DNA of 64,000 bases from Gemmatimonadota bacterium (GCA_016713435.1 JADJPD010000018.1:1-64000), one strand, 5' to 3'; numbered from the stretch's first letter, positions 35,911 to 45,108 are shown. The notes: generated by a model not told the origin, from the sequence alone. Program-made: numbers and translations.

Positions 35911-36276
35911 ATGCCTGTCCCGGTCTCCCTCCTCGAGCGGCTCCACCGCACCTCGATCCATCATCGGTCGGTGGAGGCCGCAGCCACCTGCGGCTGCTTC
36001 TTTTGTGGGGCCACCTTCCATCCCGCCGAGATCGCCGCGTGGGTGGACGAGGGCGATACGGCCCTCTGCCCGCGGTGCGGGATCGACAGCGTGCTGGCCG
36101 GCAACGTCGGGGCGGAGGTGCTCGCGGCCATGCACGCGTACTGGTTCGGGCGATCGATCTACTTTCCGGAGGACGAGCGCTGGTGGCACAAGCTTCGGTG
36201 GCGGCTGATGCCGCTGGAGCGGCGGGTGGTGTGGTTCTGGCGTACGCACCTGGGCCCGTCACCCCCTGGCTCCTGA
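35911..36276 (+). CDS. Small zinc-ribbon-like cytoplasmic protein
   Basis: 121 residues. Cysteines TCGCFFCGATF and LCPRCGIDSVL form a CxxC...CxxC zinc-ribbon-like site, followed by AAMHAYWFGRSIYF. This motif order is that of a widespread uncharacterised cytoplasmic protein family. It lies 10 bp ahead of the PhyH-like gene and is probably co-transcribed with it. Confidence 0.65.
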   Translation: MPVPVSLLERLHRTSIHHRSVEAAATCGCFFCGATFHPAEIAAWVDEGDTALCPRCGIDSVLAGNVGAEVLAAMHAYWFGRSIYFPEDERWWHKLRWRLMPLERRVVWFWRTHLGPSPPGS

Positions 36277-36286
36277 CGCGTTGGTG

Positions 36287-36984
36287 ATGACCGACCCCCT
36301 GCGAACGCTCGCGGACGACGGCTACGCCCTCATCCCCACCGCCCTCGGGGCGGCCGAGGTCGCGGCGCTCCTTGCCGCCACCGGGAGCCTGCCCGCGCCG
36401 GCTCCGGACGATACCCGCGGCGGCCACCGCGACCTCTTCTCGCTCCTCCCGGCCGTGCGCGCCCTGGCCGGCCGCACCGAGCCCCGCCGCTGGCCGGCAG
36501 CTGTCCTGGGCCCGGACTGTTTCGCCGTGCGCGCCATCCTGTTCGACAAGACCCCCGGCGCCAACTGGAAGGTGGCCTGGCACCAGGACCTGACGATCCC
36601 CACGCGGGCGCGCGTGGAGCTGCGGGGATCCCGCACGTGCAGCCGCCGGCGGCGGTGCTGGAGCGCATGCTCACGGTGAGGGTGCACCTCGATCCGTGCG
36701 GGCGGGAGAATGGCCCCGTACGGGTGCTGCCGGGGAGCCACCGGGAGGGGAAGCTCTCGCCGGCCGCCATCGAGGCGTGGAAGGCCAGGGCCGCGCCCGT
36801 GGACACGCCCTGCCCCGCGGGCGGGCTGCTGCTCATGCGGCCGCTCGTGCTGCACGCCTCCTCCCCGGCGGCGCACCCGGCGCATCGCCGTGTCATTCAC
36901 CTGGAGTATGCCGCCGACCTGCTGCCTGGGGGGCTCGAGTGGCGTGAGGCGTGGGGCGGCCCTCGCGGACAGGAGGTGACATGA
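36287..36984 (+). CDS. Phytanoyl-CoA dioxygenase (PhyH)-like oxygenase, broken in the middle
   Basis: Fe(II)/2-oxoglutarate oxygenase of the PhyH type. The N-terminal half ends at NWKVAWHQDLTIPTRARVEL, with the HxD iron ligands. The C-terminal half resumes in another frame with HVQPPAAVLERMLTVRVHLD, ENGPVRVLPGSHREG and LVLHASSPAAHPAHRRVIH, giving the second His and the Arg that binds 2-oxoglutarate. About nine residues expected between the halves are missing, so a small deletion plus frameshift near 36.63 kb is likely. Substrate unknown. Confidence 0.7.
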
Positions 36985-37000
36985 CGACAGGCCCTGCGTC

Positions 37001-37293
37001 ATGAGGCCGCTCCGGAGTTGGTCCTTCCGTCGCGTCCTCCTCGTCGCCGTGGGCTGGGCGGTCGGGTTGCCCGTCGCGCTGGCCGCCGTCGGGCTGCTGC
37101 GCGCGAATGCGCAGATGCGGCCCTCCGCGACTCCGGCGCCCTGGACCATGGCACCGCGATCCTGGTCACCACCGGGCCTGACGCGGGGATGGACTGGGTA
37201 GGGGCCGTGCCCCTTCCCGTGGCGATCGTCGGCCCGCCACTCCTGCTCCTGCTGGGCTGGGCATGGAGCCGACGGCCCGCCCGCGGCGAGTGA
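37001..37293 (+). CDS. Small two-helix membrane protein (frameshifted)
   Basis: MRPLRSWSFRRVLLVAVGWA opens with a membrane helix (LLVAVGWAVGLPVALAAVGLL). After a one-base shift near 37130 it continues HGTAILVTTGPDAGMDW and a second helix PVAIVGPPLLLLLGWAW. About 97 residues in total, no family recognised. Follows the PhyH-like gene by 16 bp. Confidence 0.45.
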
Positions 37294-37424
37294 CTGGCGG
37301 GATCGTCAGGCGACGCTAGATTCTCGCACTGCGGCCGGCTCGGCACCGGCCGATCAGGCCCGCATCAACCGTCGCACTCCTCCTCCATCCCGCGGTCGTC
37401 CCGGCGGCCCTTCCTGGAAGCCCA

Positions 37425-37829
37425 ATGTTCCGCAAGCTCCGCGTCCTGCTCCTCGCGGCGGTGGCAGCCGCAGCCCTCCCGGCGCCTGCGACCGCGCAGG
37501 CCACCGCAGCCGACAGCCTGCTGAGGCGGATCGAGCGCCTTGAACGCAAGGCCGCTGAGCTCGAAGAGCGACTCCCGGCAACTCGAAGGTCCGGCCGGGA
37601 CTGAATTGGCGGGGATCGACCTCCCGCCAGCGCGGGCAATTGGCGGGATATCACCAACTGGCGCCGACTGAAGCGCCGGATGGGTACGGAAGAGGTCCGA
37701 GCCATCCTCGGCGAACCCACCCGCGTGGCTGCGGGCCTGAGAACATTCTGGTACTGGGAGCAGGGGAGCAAGAGCGGCCATGCGTACTTCATGGACGACA
37801 AGCTTGAGGGCTGGTCGGAGCCACATTGA
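37425..37829 (+). CDS. Exported SmpA/OmlA (BamE)-like small protein, two compensating frameshifts
   Basis: Signal peptide MFRKLRVLLLAAVAAAALPA and a coiled stretch (LLRRIERLERKAAELEERL) are followed in the same frame by an in-frame TGA near 37602. The C-terminal part reads ITNWRRLKRRMGTEEVRAIL, GEPTRVAAGLRTFWYWEQG and YFMDDKLEGWSEPH, the classic two-helix plus sheet domain of SmpA/OmlA-like proteins. Between the two parts the coherent reading (GPAGTELAGIDLPPAR) lies in another frame, so two opposite one-base errors explain the stop. Probably envelope-associated. A TAGATT hexamer lies at 37317-37322. Confidence 0.6.
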
Positions 37830-38104
37830 GTAGGCATCGAGGAGAGCGCAGGTAGCTCCGGCGAGGCTCCACCAGCCGACGCGGGGCTCGCAACCCTACG
37901 CCGTGGTGTTCTGGAGGGCCGCCCTCACCCCGTCAAGCCGAGTCCACCACTGGAGCCGCCCTTCTTGCGCTCCGTCGTCACCGCCCTATCCCGGCACGAG
38001 CGCCGTGCCGCCCATGGCGCGATCCTGACGGGGGCGTAACTTCTTCGGTGTAGGTGCCTTTCCCGGCCATCGCCGCACCCGCCGCCCGCCCCGGAGGGAG
38101 TGTC

Positions 38105-38827
38105 ATGTCCGCACCGTCGCACAGCCGCGCCCACGATCGCCTGTTCTTTGGCGGCATGGCCGTCGCGCTCGCCGTCGTCGTATTCATTGGCTTCGGGCCC
38201 ACCTACTACTGGGCCTCCTTCGGAGCAGGACGCACCCACACCACGCTCGGCGCCGCATACACCGGGCTCTTCCGGCTGCACGGCGCCGTGTTCACGGCGT
38301 GGGTGGCCTGCTTCCTGGCGCAGGTCTTCCTGGTGGCGGGCGGCCGCGTCGCCCTGCATCGCCGGCTCGGCTACGCGGTGGCGGTGCTGGCGGTGGCCAT
38401 GGTGGTGTTCGGGATGCTGGTGTCCGTCGAGACGGCACGGCAGGGGATCGCGCCCGCCGGGTCTGATCCGGTGTCGTTCATGATCGTGCCCATGGTGGAC
38501 ATGCTCATGTTCGGCGGGTTCGTGGCCGCGGCCGTGATCTGGCGCCGGGATGCACCGCTGCACAAGCGCCTGATGCTCGCGGCCTACGCCTGCCTGCTCG
38601 TCGCGGCGCTGATCCGCATCCCGGCGGTCGTGGCCCTGGGACCCGCCGCACCCGTCCTGGGGTCGTTCGTCCCGCTGCTCGTGGGCATGGCCTACGATCG
38701 CCGGGTCCATGGCCGGGTGCACCGCGCTTACAAGTGGGGCCTCGCAATCCTCGTCGGCGCGGGGCTGCGCGTGCCGATCGGGCAATCCGCCGCATGGCAC
38801 GCGCTCGCCGCGGGGCTGATGGAATAG
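38105..38827 (+). CDS. Multi-pass membrane protein (DUF2306-like)
   Basis: 240 residues from MSAPSHSRAHDRLFFGG, with a GGAGGGAG ribosome-binding site and about seven helices (MAVALAVVVFIGFGPTYYW, AVFTAWVACFLAQVFLVAG, VAVLAVAMVVFGMLV, SFMIVPMVDMLMFGGFVAAAV, LMLAAYACLLVAALI, GLAILVGAGLRVP). Conserved-looking histidines sit at helix ends (FRLHGAVF, LHRRLGY, LHKRLML, VHGRVHRAYKWG), as in DUF2306/cytochrome b561-like predicted membrane proteins. Haem binding is possible but unproven. Confidence 0.6.
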   Translation: MSAPSHSRAHDRLFFGGMAVALAVVVFIGFGPTYYWASFGAGRTHTTLGAAYTGLFRLHGAVFTAWVACFLAQVFLVAGGRVALHRRLGYAVAVLAVAMVVFGMLVSVETARQGIAPAGSDPVSFMIVPMVDMLMFGGFVAAAVIWRRDAPLHKRLMLAAYACLLVAALIRIPAVVALGPAAPVLGSFVPLLVGMAYDRRVHGRVHRAYKWGLAILVGAGLRVPIGQSAAWHALAAGLME

Positions 38828-38967
38828 GCCAGCCCGCCACCCACCCGGGCACCGCGCCCGCTCGCGACGGCCCCGGCCCATTGCCTACCTCGCCCGCATC
38901 CTCCCCAGGCTGCCGCAGGCGGGTGCAGGACGCGCAGGTCGTCCCCGCCGTGGGCGCCCAGCCGCCC

Positions 38968-41579
38968 CTACTCCTCCACCCGCAGCACACTCGCCGGCTG
39001 CACCCCTGCCGCCGCACGCGCCGGCAGCCACGTGGCCACCGCCACCACGCCGGCCAGCAGCGCCGACGCCGCCAGGAACGGCACCACATCCACCACCGGG
39101 ATGTCCGCAATCAGGCTCCGCAGCACCTGCGACACCCCCACCGCGAGCAGCACCCCGACCGAGAGCCCGATCGCCGCCGCCGGGAGCCCGAGCCGCATCA
39201 TGCGCCACACCACCTGCTCCGCCCGCGCCCCGAGCGCCAGCCGCACGGCGATCTCCTGCCGCCGCTGGCTCACCCCGTAGGCCACGACGCCGTAGACGCC
39301 GACGAGCGCCAGCAGCAGCGCCAGCCCGCCCAGCACCGAGGCCACCCCGCTCGACACCCGCACCGGCAGCCGCGCCAGCTCCATGCGCTCGGTGAGTGTC
39401 TCCGCCTTGACCACGATGGACGCGTCGAGCAGGTGCACCACCCGCTCCACCTCCCGGGTGATCGCCGCCACGTCCCCCGCATCCGCAGCACGAACACGAG
39501 CCCCCGCGGGTCCGCCGGCGACGCCGGCAGGTACCCGAAGTACCCCGGCCGCTCCTGCAGCGACACGTGGTACACGTCGGCCGCGATGCCCACCACGCGG
39601 TACTGGACCTTGTTGGCCTCGAAGCGCCGCCCGAGCGGCTCCTGCCCTGGCCAGAGCGCCCCGGCCATGCGCCGGCTCAGCACGGCCGGCTGCTCGCCCT
39701 GCCCCGTCACCTCGGCGTCCGTGAACAGCCGCCCGCTCACGAGCGGGATCTTCATGAGCGGCAGGTAGGCGCCGCTGATCACGTTCCAGTCGGCCTGGAG
39801 GGAGCGCTCCTCGCCGTCGAGCGGCCGGGCCGGCTCGCCATGGCGCGAGAGGAGCGGCAGCATCTCGGCGCGCGCCACGCCCTCGACGCCCGGCGTGGCC
39901 GTGAGGCGGCCCTCGAGGTCGGCATAGAGCGCGCGCGATCGCTCGGCCTCGTAGCCGAGCTGGGGGAGGTTGAGGGAGAGGGAGACGACGCCCGTCGGGT
40001 CGTAGCCCGGGTCGAGTGTGGCCTGACGGAGCGCGCTCCGGAGCAGCACCGCCGAGCAGATCACGAGGCAGGTGCTCCCGGCCACCTGGATGCCGACCAC
40101 CGCGGAGCGCAGCCGGCCGGGCCGGTGCCGCTCCTGCGAGATCGCCGAGGCGCCCTTGAGGGCGGAGGCCACCGGGATCCGCGTGGCGTGCAGCGCCGGC
40201 AGGAGCCCGAACGCCAGCGCCGCGAGCGTCGAGAGCAGGAGCGCGACCCCGAAGATGGCGGGATCGAGCGAGAGGTCGAGCTGCACGGTCGAGGCATCCA
40301 CCAGGCGCAGCAGCACCGGCGGCAGCCCCGCCGCGAGGCCGAGCCCGATGGCGCCACCCGCCACCGCCAGCAGGAGGCTCTCGGTGATCAGCTGCGCCAC
40401 CAGCCGCCGGCGGGAGCCGCCGAGCGCCAGCCGGATGGCGATCTCCCGCTGCCGCGCGATGCCGCGCGCGAGGAGGAGGTTCATGAGGTTGGCGCAGATC
40501 ACCACCAGCACGAGGAGGGCGAGCCCGCCGATGGCGCCGCCCACGATGCCGCCCTCGCGCTGGATCTCGGGGGCGTTGAAGAGGGCGCCGCGCTGGAGGA
40601 TCACCTTGGTGACGCGCCCGGGATGCGTCTCGTCGAGCCGGCGCCCCACCGCGTCCACCTCACGCTGCGCCTGCGCCACCGTGGCCCCCGGCGCGAGCCG
40701 CCCGATGACGTAGAGCCAGCTCGTCTCCGACTCGAGCAGCGAGTCCCGCTGCCGGTCCACGAGCGGCTGCACCGGGAGCGGCATCCACACGTCCGCCGTC
40801 CGGAGTCCCACCCCCGCGAACCCCGGCTCGGCCACGCCGACCACCGTGAGGTGTGCGTGGTTGAGCTCGATGGTGGTGCCGAGCACGCCCGAGTCCCCGG
40901 CGAATGCCTCACGCCAGAGCCGGTGACTCAGCACCGCAACGGGCGCCCCGCCGCCGGCCGCGCACTCGTCGGCGCCGAAGCCCCGGCCGAGGCGCACCGC
41001 CGTGCCGAGCACCTGGAAGAAATTGCAGGTGACGAGCTGGCCCTGCGCGGTGCCGTCCCGCGCCCGCTCGAAGGCCAGGCCCAGCTCGCCGTACGCGGCG
41101 AGGCCGCTGAAGGAGCGGGCCGTCGCCTGGTATTCGCGATACTCGGGGAGCGCCAGCAGCGACGTCATCCCGTCCACCCGCCGGCCGTAGTCGCCCGAGA
41201 ACTCCTGGTAGATGTTGTAGAGGCGGTTGGGCTCCGTCACCGGCAGCGGCCGGGCGATGAGCGCGTAGAAGAGCGTGAAGACGGCGGTGTTGACGCCGAC
41301 GCCGAGGCCGATGGTGAGGAGCGCGGTGAGCGTGAAGCCCGGGCGCGCCTTCAGGCTCCGGAGCCCGAATGCCAGGTCCTGGCGCACCTGCTCGAGCCAG
41401 CGCCAGTGCTGGGCCTCATGGAAACGCTCCCGGGCGCGGGTGACGTTCCCGAAGGCGCGAGTGGCGCGTGCCCGCGCCTCCTCCCGCGACAGCCCCTGCT
41501 CGGCCGCGAGCCGGTCGGCCTCGAGCTCGAGGTGGGCTTCGATCTCGTCACGGAAATCGTCGTCGCTGCGGGCGCTCAT
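38968..41579 (-). CDS. ADOP-type duplicated FtsX/MacB permease (frameshifted)
   Basis: About 870 residues, preceded by the usual ADOP N-terminal soluble region (DDDFRDEIEAHLELEADRLA, EEARARATRAFGN). Then comes the first helix FTLTALLTIGLGVGVNTAVF, a MacB-like periplasmic domain, the FtsX domain around LVLVVICANLMNLLLARGI and the second half-module. A one-base shift near 39480 moves the last 165 residues (VASVLGGLALLLALVGVYGV ... ARAAAGVQPASVLRVEE) to another frame. Its ATG overlaps the padR stop as ATGA. PadR-ADOP operons are typical of Acidobacteriota and Gemmatimonadota. Confidence 0.88.
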
Positions 41580-41929
41580 GGCGTGGCCAGGTCCGGGCCC
41601 AGCACGCGGCCCACGGCGAGGACGAGGCGCTGCCAGCGATCCACCTCTATGCGGAGCTGCTTCCGGCCGGCGGCGGTGAGCGCGTAGTAGCGCGCGCGCC
41701 GGTTGTTGGGGGACACGCCCCACTCGGCCGAGAGCCAGCGGCGCTTCTCGAGGCGCTGGAGCGCCGGATAGAGGGAGCCGTGGTCCACCAGCAGCGCATC
41801 CCCGCTGTCCCGCTGGATGGCCAGGGCGATGTCGTGCCCGTGGGCGGGGCCGCGGGCGAGGGTGCGGAGGATGAGGAGGTCGAGGGTGCCCTGCAGCAGG
41901 GCCTCGCGGTCGCCGTCTTGGGTAGACAT
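41576..41929 (-). CDS. PadR-family transcriptional regulator
   Basis: 117-residue winged-helix repressor: LLQGTLDLLILRTLARGPAH, IALAIQRDSGDALLVDHGSL, YPALQRLEKRRWLSAEWG and RRARYYALTAAGRKQL are the canonical PadR motifs. It overlaps the ADOP permease start by 4 bp (ATGA), so it should control that operon. A perfect 8-bp inverted repeat lies over its own start codon. An in-frame ATG 19 codons upstream is unlikely because it lies beyond this repeat. Confidence 0.92.
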   Translation of the reverse strand: MSTQDGDREALLQGTLDLLILRTLARGPAHGHDIALAIQRDSGDALLVDHGSLYPALQRLEKRRWLSAEWGVSPNNRRARYYALTAAGRKQLRIEVDRWQRLVLAVGRVLGPDLATP

Positions 41930-41960
41930 TCTACTAGAGTGGGGTTCTTCTGGTAGAATG
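41927..41960 (-). promoter_or_regulatory. Putative PadR operator over the padR start
   Basis: CATTCTAC (41927-41934) and GTAGAATG (41953-41960) form a perfect 8-bp inverted repeat with an 18-bp spacer. One arm contains the padR ATG. TTGACA on the minus strand (41964-41959) overlaps the other arm as a -35-like element, so binding would block both promoter and start. Confidence 0.65.
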
Positions 41961-42123
41961 TCAACCTGAGGGTGGATTTCGGGCACCGGGGGGCGGTCGC
42001 TCGCGCTGGCAAGACCGGGGTGCCAGATTCGGAGGGGAGCCCGTCGTCAGGCGGTGGCGCCGGCCGCCCCGCACCGCTTCCCCGGCCGAACAACCGTTCC
42101 GTCCTTAGCGTGAGCCGCTGTCC

Positions 42124-42879
42124 ATGTCCCGACTGCACGCCACCTACATCGGCGGCCCCACCGCCCTGCTCGAGCTGGATGGCCTGCGCCTCCTCACCGA
42201 TCCCACCTTCGACCCGGGCGGCACCGACTACCCGACGCCCGCCTACACCCTCCACAAGACCCAGGCGCCGGCCATCGGGGCGGCGGAGATCGGCGCGGTG
42301 GATGCGGTGCTGCTGAGCCACGACCATCACTTCGACAACCTCGACACCGCCGGGCGTGCGCTGCTCGCGACGGCCGGGGCCGTGTACACGACGGTGGCGG
42401 GCGCCGCGCGCCTCGGCGCCGGCGCCACCGGCCTAGCGCCGTGGGACGAGGTCCGCCTGGGCCCCACGCTCCGCCTCACCGCCACCCCGGGCCGCCATGG
42501 ACCTGACGGTGGCGACCGCGGCCCCGTGATCGGCTTCCTGCTCACCGTCGCCGACGGCCCCACCATCTACGTTTCCGGCGACACCGTCTGGTTCGAGGGC
42601 GTGCGCGAGGTCGGGGCGCGGGCGCGGGTGGACGTGGCCTTCCTCAACCTCGGCGCCGCAAAGGTGGCCGTGGCGGGGCCGTCGCCGCTGACGCTCACGG
42701 CGGCGGATGCGGTGCTGCTGGCGCAGGCGTGGCCGGGGACGCGGATCGTGCCGCTCCACTTCGAGGGGTGGGGGCACTTCTCAGAGGGGGCCGAGGAGGT
42801 GCGCGCGGCGTTCGCCGCGGCGGGACTGGCGGACCGGCTCACCTGGCTAGCGGCGGGCGAACGGACGCTGATGGCCTGA
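42124..42879 (+). CDS. Metallo-beta-lactamase-fold hydrolase (UlaG-like)
   Basis: 251 residues of the MBL fold: THIS-like start HATYIGGPTALLELDGLRLL, DPTFDPGG, zinc motif LLSHDHHFDNLD (HxHxxD), ATPGRHGPDG, IYVSGDTVWFEG (bridging Asp) and IVPLHFEGWGHFSEG (last His). This resembles UlaG/YtnP-type L-ascorbate-lactonase-like or phospholipase-D-like MBL proteins. Cytoplasmic; substrate not deducible. Confidence 0.85.
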   Translation: MSRLHATYIGGPTALLELDGLRLLTDPTFDPGGTDYPTPAYTLHKTQAPAIGAAEIGAVDAVLLSHDHHFDNLDTAGRALLATAGAVYTTVAGAARLGAGATGLAPWDEVRLGPTLRLTATPGRHGPDGGDRGPVIGFLLTVADGPTIYVSGDTVWFEGVREVGARARVDVAFLNLGAAKVAVAGPSPLTLTAADAVLLAQAWPGTRIVPLHFEGWGHFSEGAEEVRAAFAAAGLADRLTWLAAGERTLMA

Positions 42880-42908
42880 CGCGCAGGAGGACGTCGCCGT
42901 GCGTGACC

Positions 42909-43403
42909 TCAGCGCGCCTCGAAGAACTGCACGTACGCCCCCGCCGGATCCCGGGCCAGGATGTTCCGCGTCCAGAGCGTGTCCGTCGCCGCCACGTGAG
43001 GCGGCCGGGTGAGCCAGGTGCCCTCGATGGTGGCCTGCTGCGCCCGGAGCTGCGCCAGCACCCGGTCCAGGTCCCGCACGTAGAACCCGATCTTGGCCGG
43101 CCCGTAGACCTGGTCCGGCGCGGTGGGCGCACCGGCGACGGCGGCGAGGGACCGGGCCGTCCGGTGCCAGACCAGCTCCACCCGCACCCCGCGCCCCGCC
43201 AGCAGCACCACCTGCGTGGACGAGTCGGGCGCCGCGCCCTCGAAGACCCGCGTGAGGCCGAAGAGCGTGCCGTACCAGCGCTCGCTCGCCGCGAGGTCCG
43301 GCACCGAGAGGGCGACGAAGCTCGGGCCCACCACCTCCACCTGCGCCCGGACGGCGACGGGGGCGAGGGCGAGCAGGAGGGTGGGCAGCAGGCGCGTGCG
43401 CAT
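42909..43403 (-). CDS. Exported VOC/glyoxalase-like protein
   Basis: 164 residues with a signal peptide (MRTRLLPTLLLALAPVAVRA). Two VOC half-motifs follow: SFVALSVPDLAASERWYGTL and IGFYVRDLDRVLAQLRAQ, with the C-terminal strand FARDP-like ILARDPAGAYVQFFEAR. A metal-dependent bleomycin-resistance/dioxygenase fold in the periplasm; a Glu at the final strand could be a ligand. The start at 43403 is chosen by the signal peptide. Confidence 0.75.
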   Translation of the reverse strand: MRTRLLPTLLLALAPVAVRAQVEVVGPSFVALSVPDLAASERWYGTLFGLTRVFEGAAPDSSTQVVLLAGRGVRVELVWHRTARSLAAVAGAPTAPDQVYGPAKIGFYVRDLDRVLAQLRAQQATIEGTWLTRPPHVAATDTLWTRNILARDPAGAYVQFFEAR

Positions 43404-43491
43404 GTATCCTCGGCGGATCGGGGTGGAGGCCTGACGCCTGTCATCCCCGGTGGTTTCAGTCCCGGGGGGAAACATGCCGGCCCACGAGCGC

Positions 43492-43497
43492 TACCTT
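43492..43497 (+). promoter_or_regulatory. -10-like hexamer TACCTT ahead of a small frame
   Basis: TACCTT, CTCCGC, then ATG at 43504, the same six-base spacing as the other leaderless candidates. Confidence 0.4.
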
Positions 43498-43503
43498 CTC
43501 CGC

Positions 43504-43617
43504 ATGCCCCGCCCCGCTTCTCCCGAAGACCGTGAGCGCTGGGGGCTGTGGCTGGCGCGCGCCTTCGAACGGCGGGAATCCTCCGGGCATTGTGGCGCCG
43601 AGCGCCCACCTCAATGA
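43504..43617 (+). CDS. Very short frame, possibly a decayed gene
   Basis: 37 codons: MPRPASPEDRERWGLW, LARAFERRE, then out-of-character sequence to a stop. The first 25 residues look like the start of a real helical protein and a leaderless promoter pattern precedes it. The rest seems to have been lost to an indel or deletion. Confidence 0.25.
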   Translation: MPRPASPEDRERWGLWLARAFERRESSGHCGAERPPQ

Positions 43618-43642
43618 GCGATCGCCCCGGCCGGGCGCCGCC

Positions 43643-44128
43643 TCACGCCCCAGCCAGCGTCGCCAGCACCCCGTCCAGCTCCTCGAACTGCTCGGCCGCC
43701 CCCGCCGTCCCGGTGCTGCCGGACGCGATGGCCTCGTCGAGCGCCTGCCGGGAGGGATACCGCTCCCGCAGCACCAGCAGCGTCGTGTCGCCCTTGCCCT
43801 CGAGGGTCACGGTGGTGACGGGTCCCTCTGCGCCTTCCTCGTTGGTCCAGACGATGCGCGAGGGCGGCGTCACCTCGAGGTACCGACCGAAGAACGCCAT
43901 CGGCTGCTCGAAGTCCGGGTGGCTGAAGACGAACCGGTACGTCCCCCCCGTCCGCACGTCCGCCTCACACGACACGAACGTGATCCCGAAGGACGCCGGC
44001 GTCCACCACCGCCTGAGCAGCTCGGGCCGGGTCCACGCCTCGAACACCAGGTGCGGCGGGGCGTCGAAGGTGCGCGTGACCACCAGCTCCAGGTCCGACT
44101 GGCGTTCGACCGTCGTGGGGTGCTTCAT
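43643..44128 (-). CDS. AHSA1/SRPBCC-family protein
   Basis: 161 residues from MKHPTTVERQSDLELV. AHSA1 features are VVTRTFDAPPHLVFEAWTRP, ELLRRWWTPASFG, CEADVRTGGTYRFVF and PPSRIVWTNEEGAEGP, ending with the helix EAIASGSTGTAGAAEQFEEL. A soluble ligand-binding helix-grip fold. It follows an ArsR regulator by 59 bp on the same strand, the classic ArsR-AHSA1 arrangement in which the repressor probably controls both. Confidence 0.88.
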   Translation of the reverse strand: MKHPTTVERQSDLELVVTRTFDAPPHLVFEAWTRPELLRRWWTPASFGITFVSCEADVRTGGTYRFVFSHPDFEQPMAFFGRYLEVTPPSRIVWTNEEGAEGPVTTVTLEGKGDTTLLVLRERYPSRQALDEAIASGSTGTAGAAEQFEELDGVLATLAGA

Positions 44129-44187
44129 GGGATCGGGCTCACTTTCTCTGTCGTTCGGCCGTCGCGGGATGTGCCGCGAGGCGGGGT

Positions 44188-44553
44188 TCACTTGCGCCTG
44201 CGTCGTCCCCCGGTGCGGTCTTCCTGCTTGAGCTCCTCCACGATCCGGTCCAGCGCGTCGAAGCGCGCCTCCCAGAGCTCGCGGTACCGCGCGATCCACG
44301 CCGCCTCCTCCTCCATCCGCCGCCGGCCGAGTCGGCAGGTCCGCTCCCGCCCCACCTTTTCCGTGGCCACGAGCCCCGCCCGCTCCAGCACCCCGACGTG
44401 CTTCTTCATCCCCGTCAGGGTCATGTCGAACCGCTCGGCCAGGTCGGTGACCGAGGCGTCCGCGCGGCCGAGCCGCTCGAGGATGCCGCGGCGGGTGGGG
44501 TCGGCGAGGGCGGCGAAGGAAGTGTCGAGCAGAGCCCGTGAATATTGAACCAT
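44188..44553 (-). CDS. ArsR-family transcriptional regulator
   Basis: 121 residues from MVQYSRALLDTSFAALADP: the ArsR winged helix with TRRGILERLGRADASVTDLA, FDMTLTGMKKHVGVLERAGL and VATEKVGRERTCRLG, of the subgroup paired with AHSA1 proteins. It lacks the ELCVCD metal site, so it is probably not a metal sensor. The start codon is embedded in an inverted repeat (44546-44561), implying autoregulation. Twelve codons of open frame upstream are unlikely to be translated. Confidence 0.9.
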   Translation of the reverse strand: MVQYSRALLDTSFAALADPTRRGILERLGRADASVTDLAERFDMTLTGMKKHVGVLERAGLVATEKVGRERTCRLGRRRMEEEAAWIARYRELWEARFDALDRIVEELKQEDRTGGRRRRK

Positions 44554-44561
44554 ACGGTTCA
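44546..44561 (-). promoter_or_regulatory. Putative ArsR operator over the start codon
   Basis: TGAACC-ATAC-GGTTCA, a perfect 6-bp inverted repeat with a 4-bp centre that contains part of the arsR ATG. Palindromes of this size are typical ArsR binding sites. Confidence 0.55.
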
Positions 44562-44679
44562 GTCTATCGCCCTGGCCGGCGGCCGTCAAGGCGCTCCGGC
44601 ACCACGGCCCGGGACACGCGGGTGCGGCCCCCTGGCTCCCGCTCGTCCCCTACCCGACTCCCCTTACATTCCGGCACCC

Positions 44680-45108
44680 ATGCGCAGCGCCGCCCTCGTT
44701 GCAGCCAGCATCCTGCTCCTCGCCGCCTGTTCGGGCGACGGCGCCACCGCGCCCACCCCCGGCCTCGTCATGGCCGCCCGCCTCCGCTCCGCGGCGGTGG
44801 ACTCCGGCGGCACCGTGGTGGTGAGCCTCACCGCCAGCAATCCGGGGTCCCGCAGCGTGCGGGTCACGGCGCCCTCGAGCTGCGTGGCCACCGCCCGGAT
44901 CGTGGACTCGCGCGGCGCCACGGTGGCCACGCCCACCATCCTCTGCCTCCCGGCCGTCACCACCTATCACTTCGCCCCCGGCGACACCAGCCAGTGGGAC
45001 ATCGGTCTCGACGTGCGGAGCCCGCCCGGGTCCTACGTGGTGGTGGCCTCGCTCGTGATCGGGACGGCGGTCAAGTACCAGGACACGCTCGCCCTCGCCG
45101 TGCAGTGA
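44680..45108 (+). CDS. Lipoprotein with BsuPI-like beta-sandwich (paralogue 1)
   Basis: 142 residues: lipobox LLLAAC in MRSAALVAASILLLAACSG, then DSGGTVVVSLTASNPGSRSV, APSSCVATARIVDSRGATVA, CLPAVTTYHFAPGDTSQWD and PPGSYVVVASL, the strand order of BsuPI (proteinase inhibitor-like) domains. Two conserved cysteines may form a disulfide. The next gene encodes a close paralogue. Membrane-anchored, periplasmic; target unknown. Confidence 0.65.
   Translation: MRSAALVAASILLLAACSGDGATAPTPGLVMAARLRSAAVDSGGTVVVSLTASNPGSRSVRVTAPSSCVATARIVDSRGATVATPTILCLPAVTTYHFAPGDTSQWDIGLDVRSPPGSYVVVASLVIGTAVKYQDTLALAVQ

Noticed and set aside
44664..44963. Minus-strand frame opposite the BsuPI-like lipoprotein
   Set aside because: Antisense shadow; the plus-strand gene has a lipobox and a close paralogue next to it.
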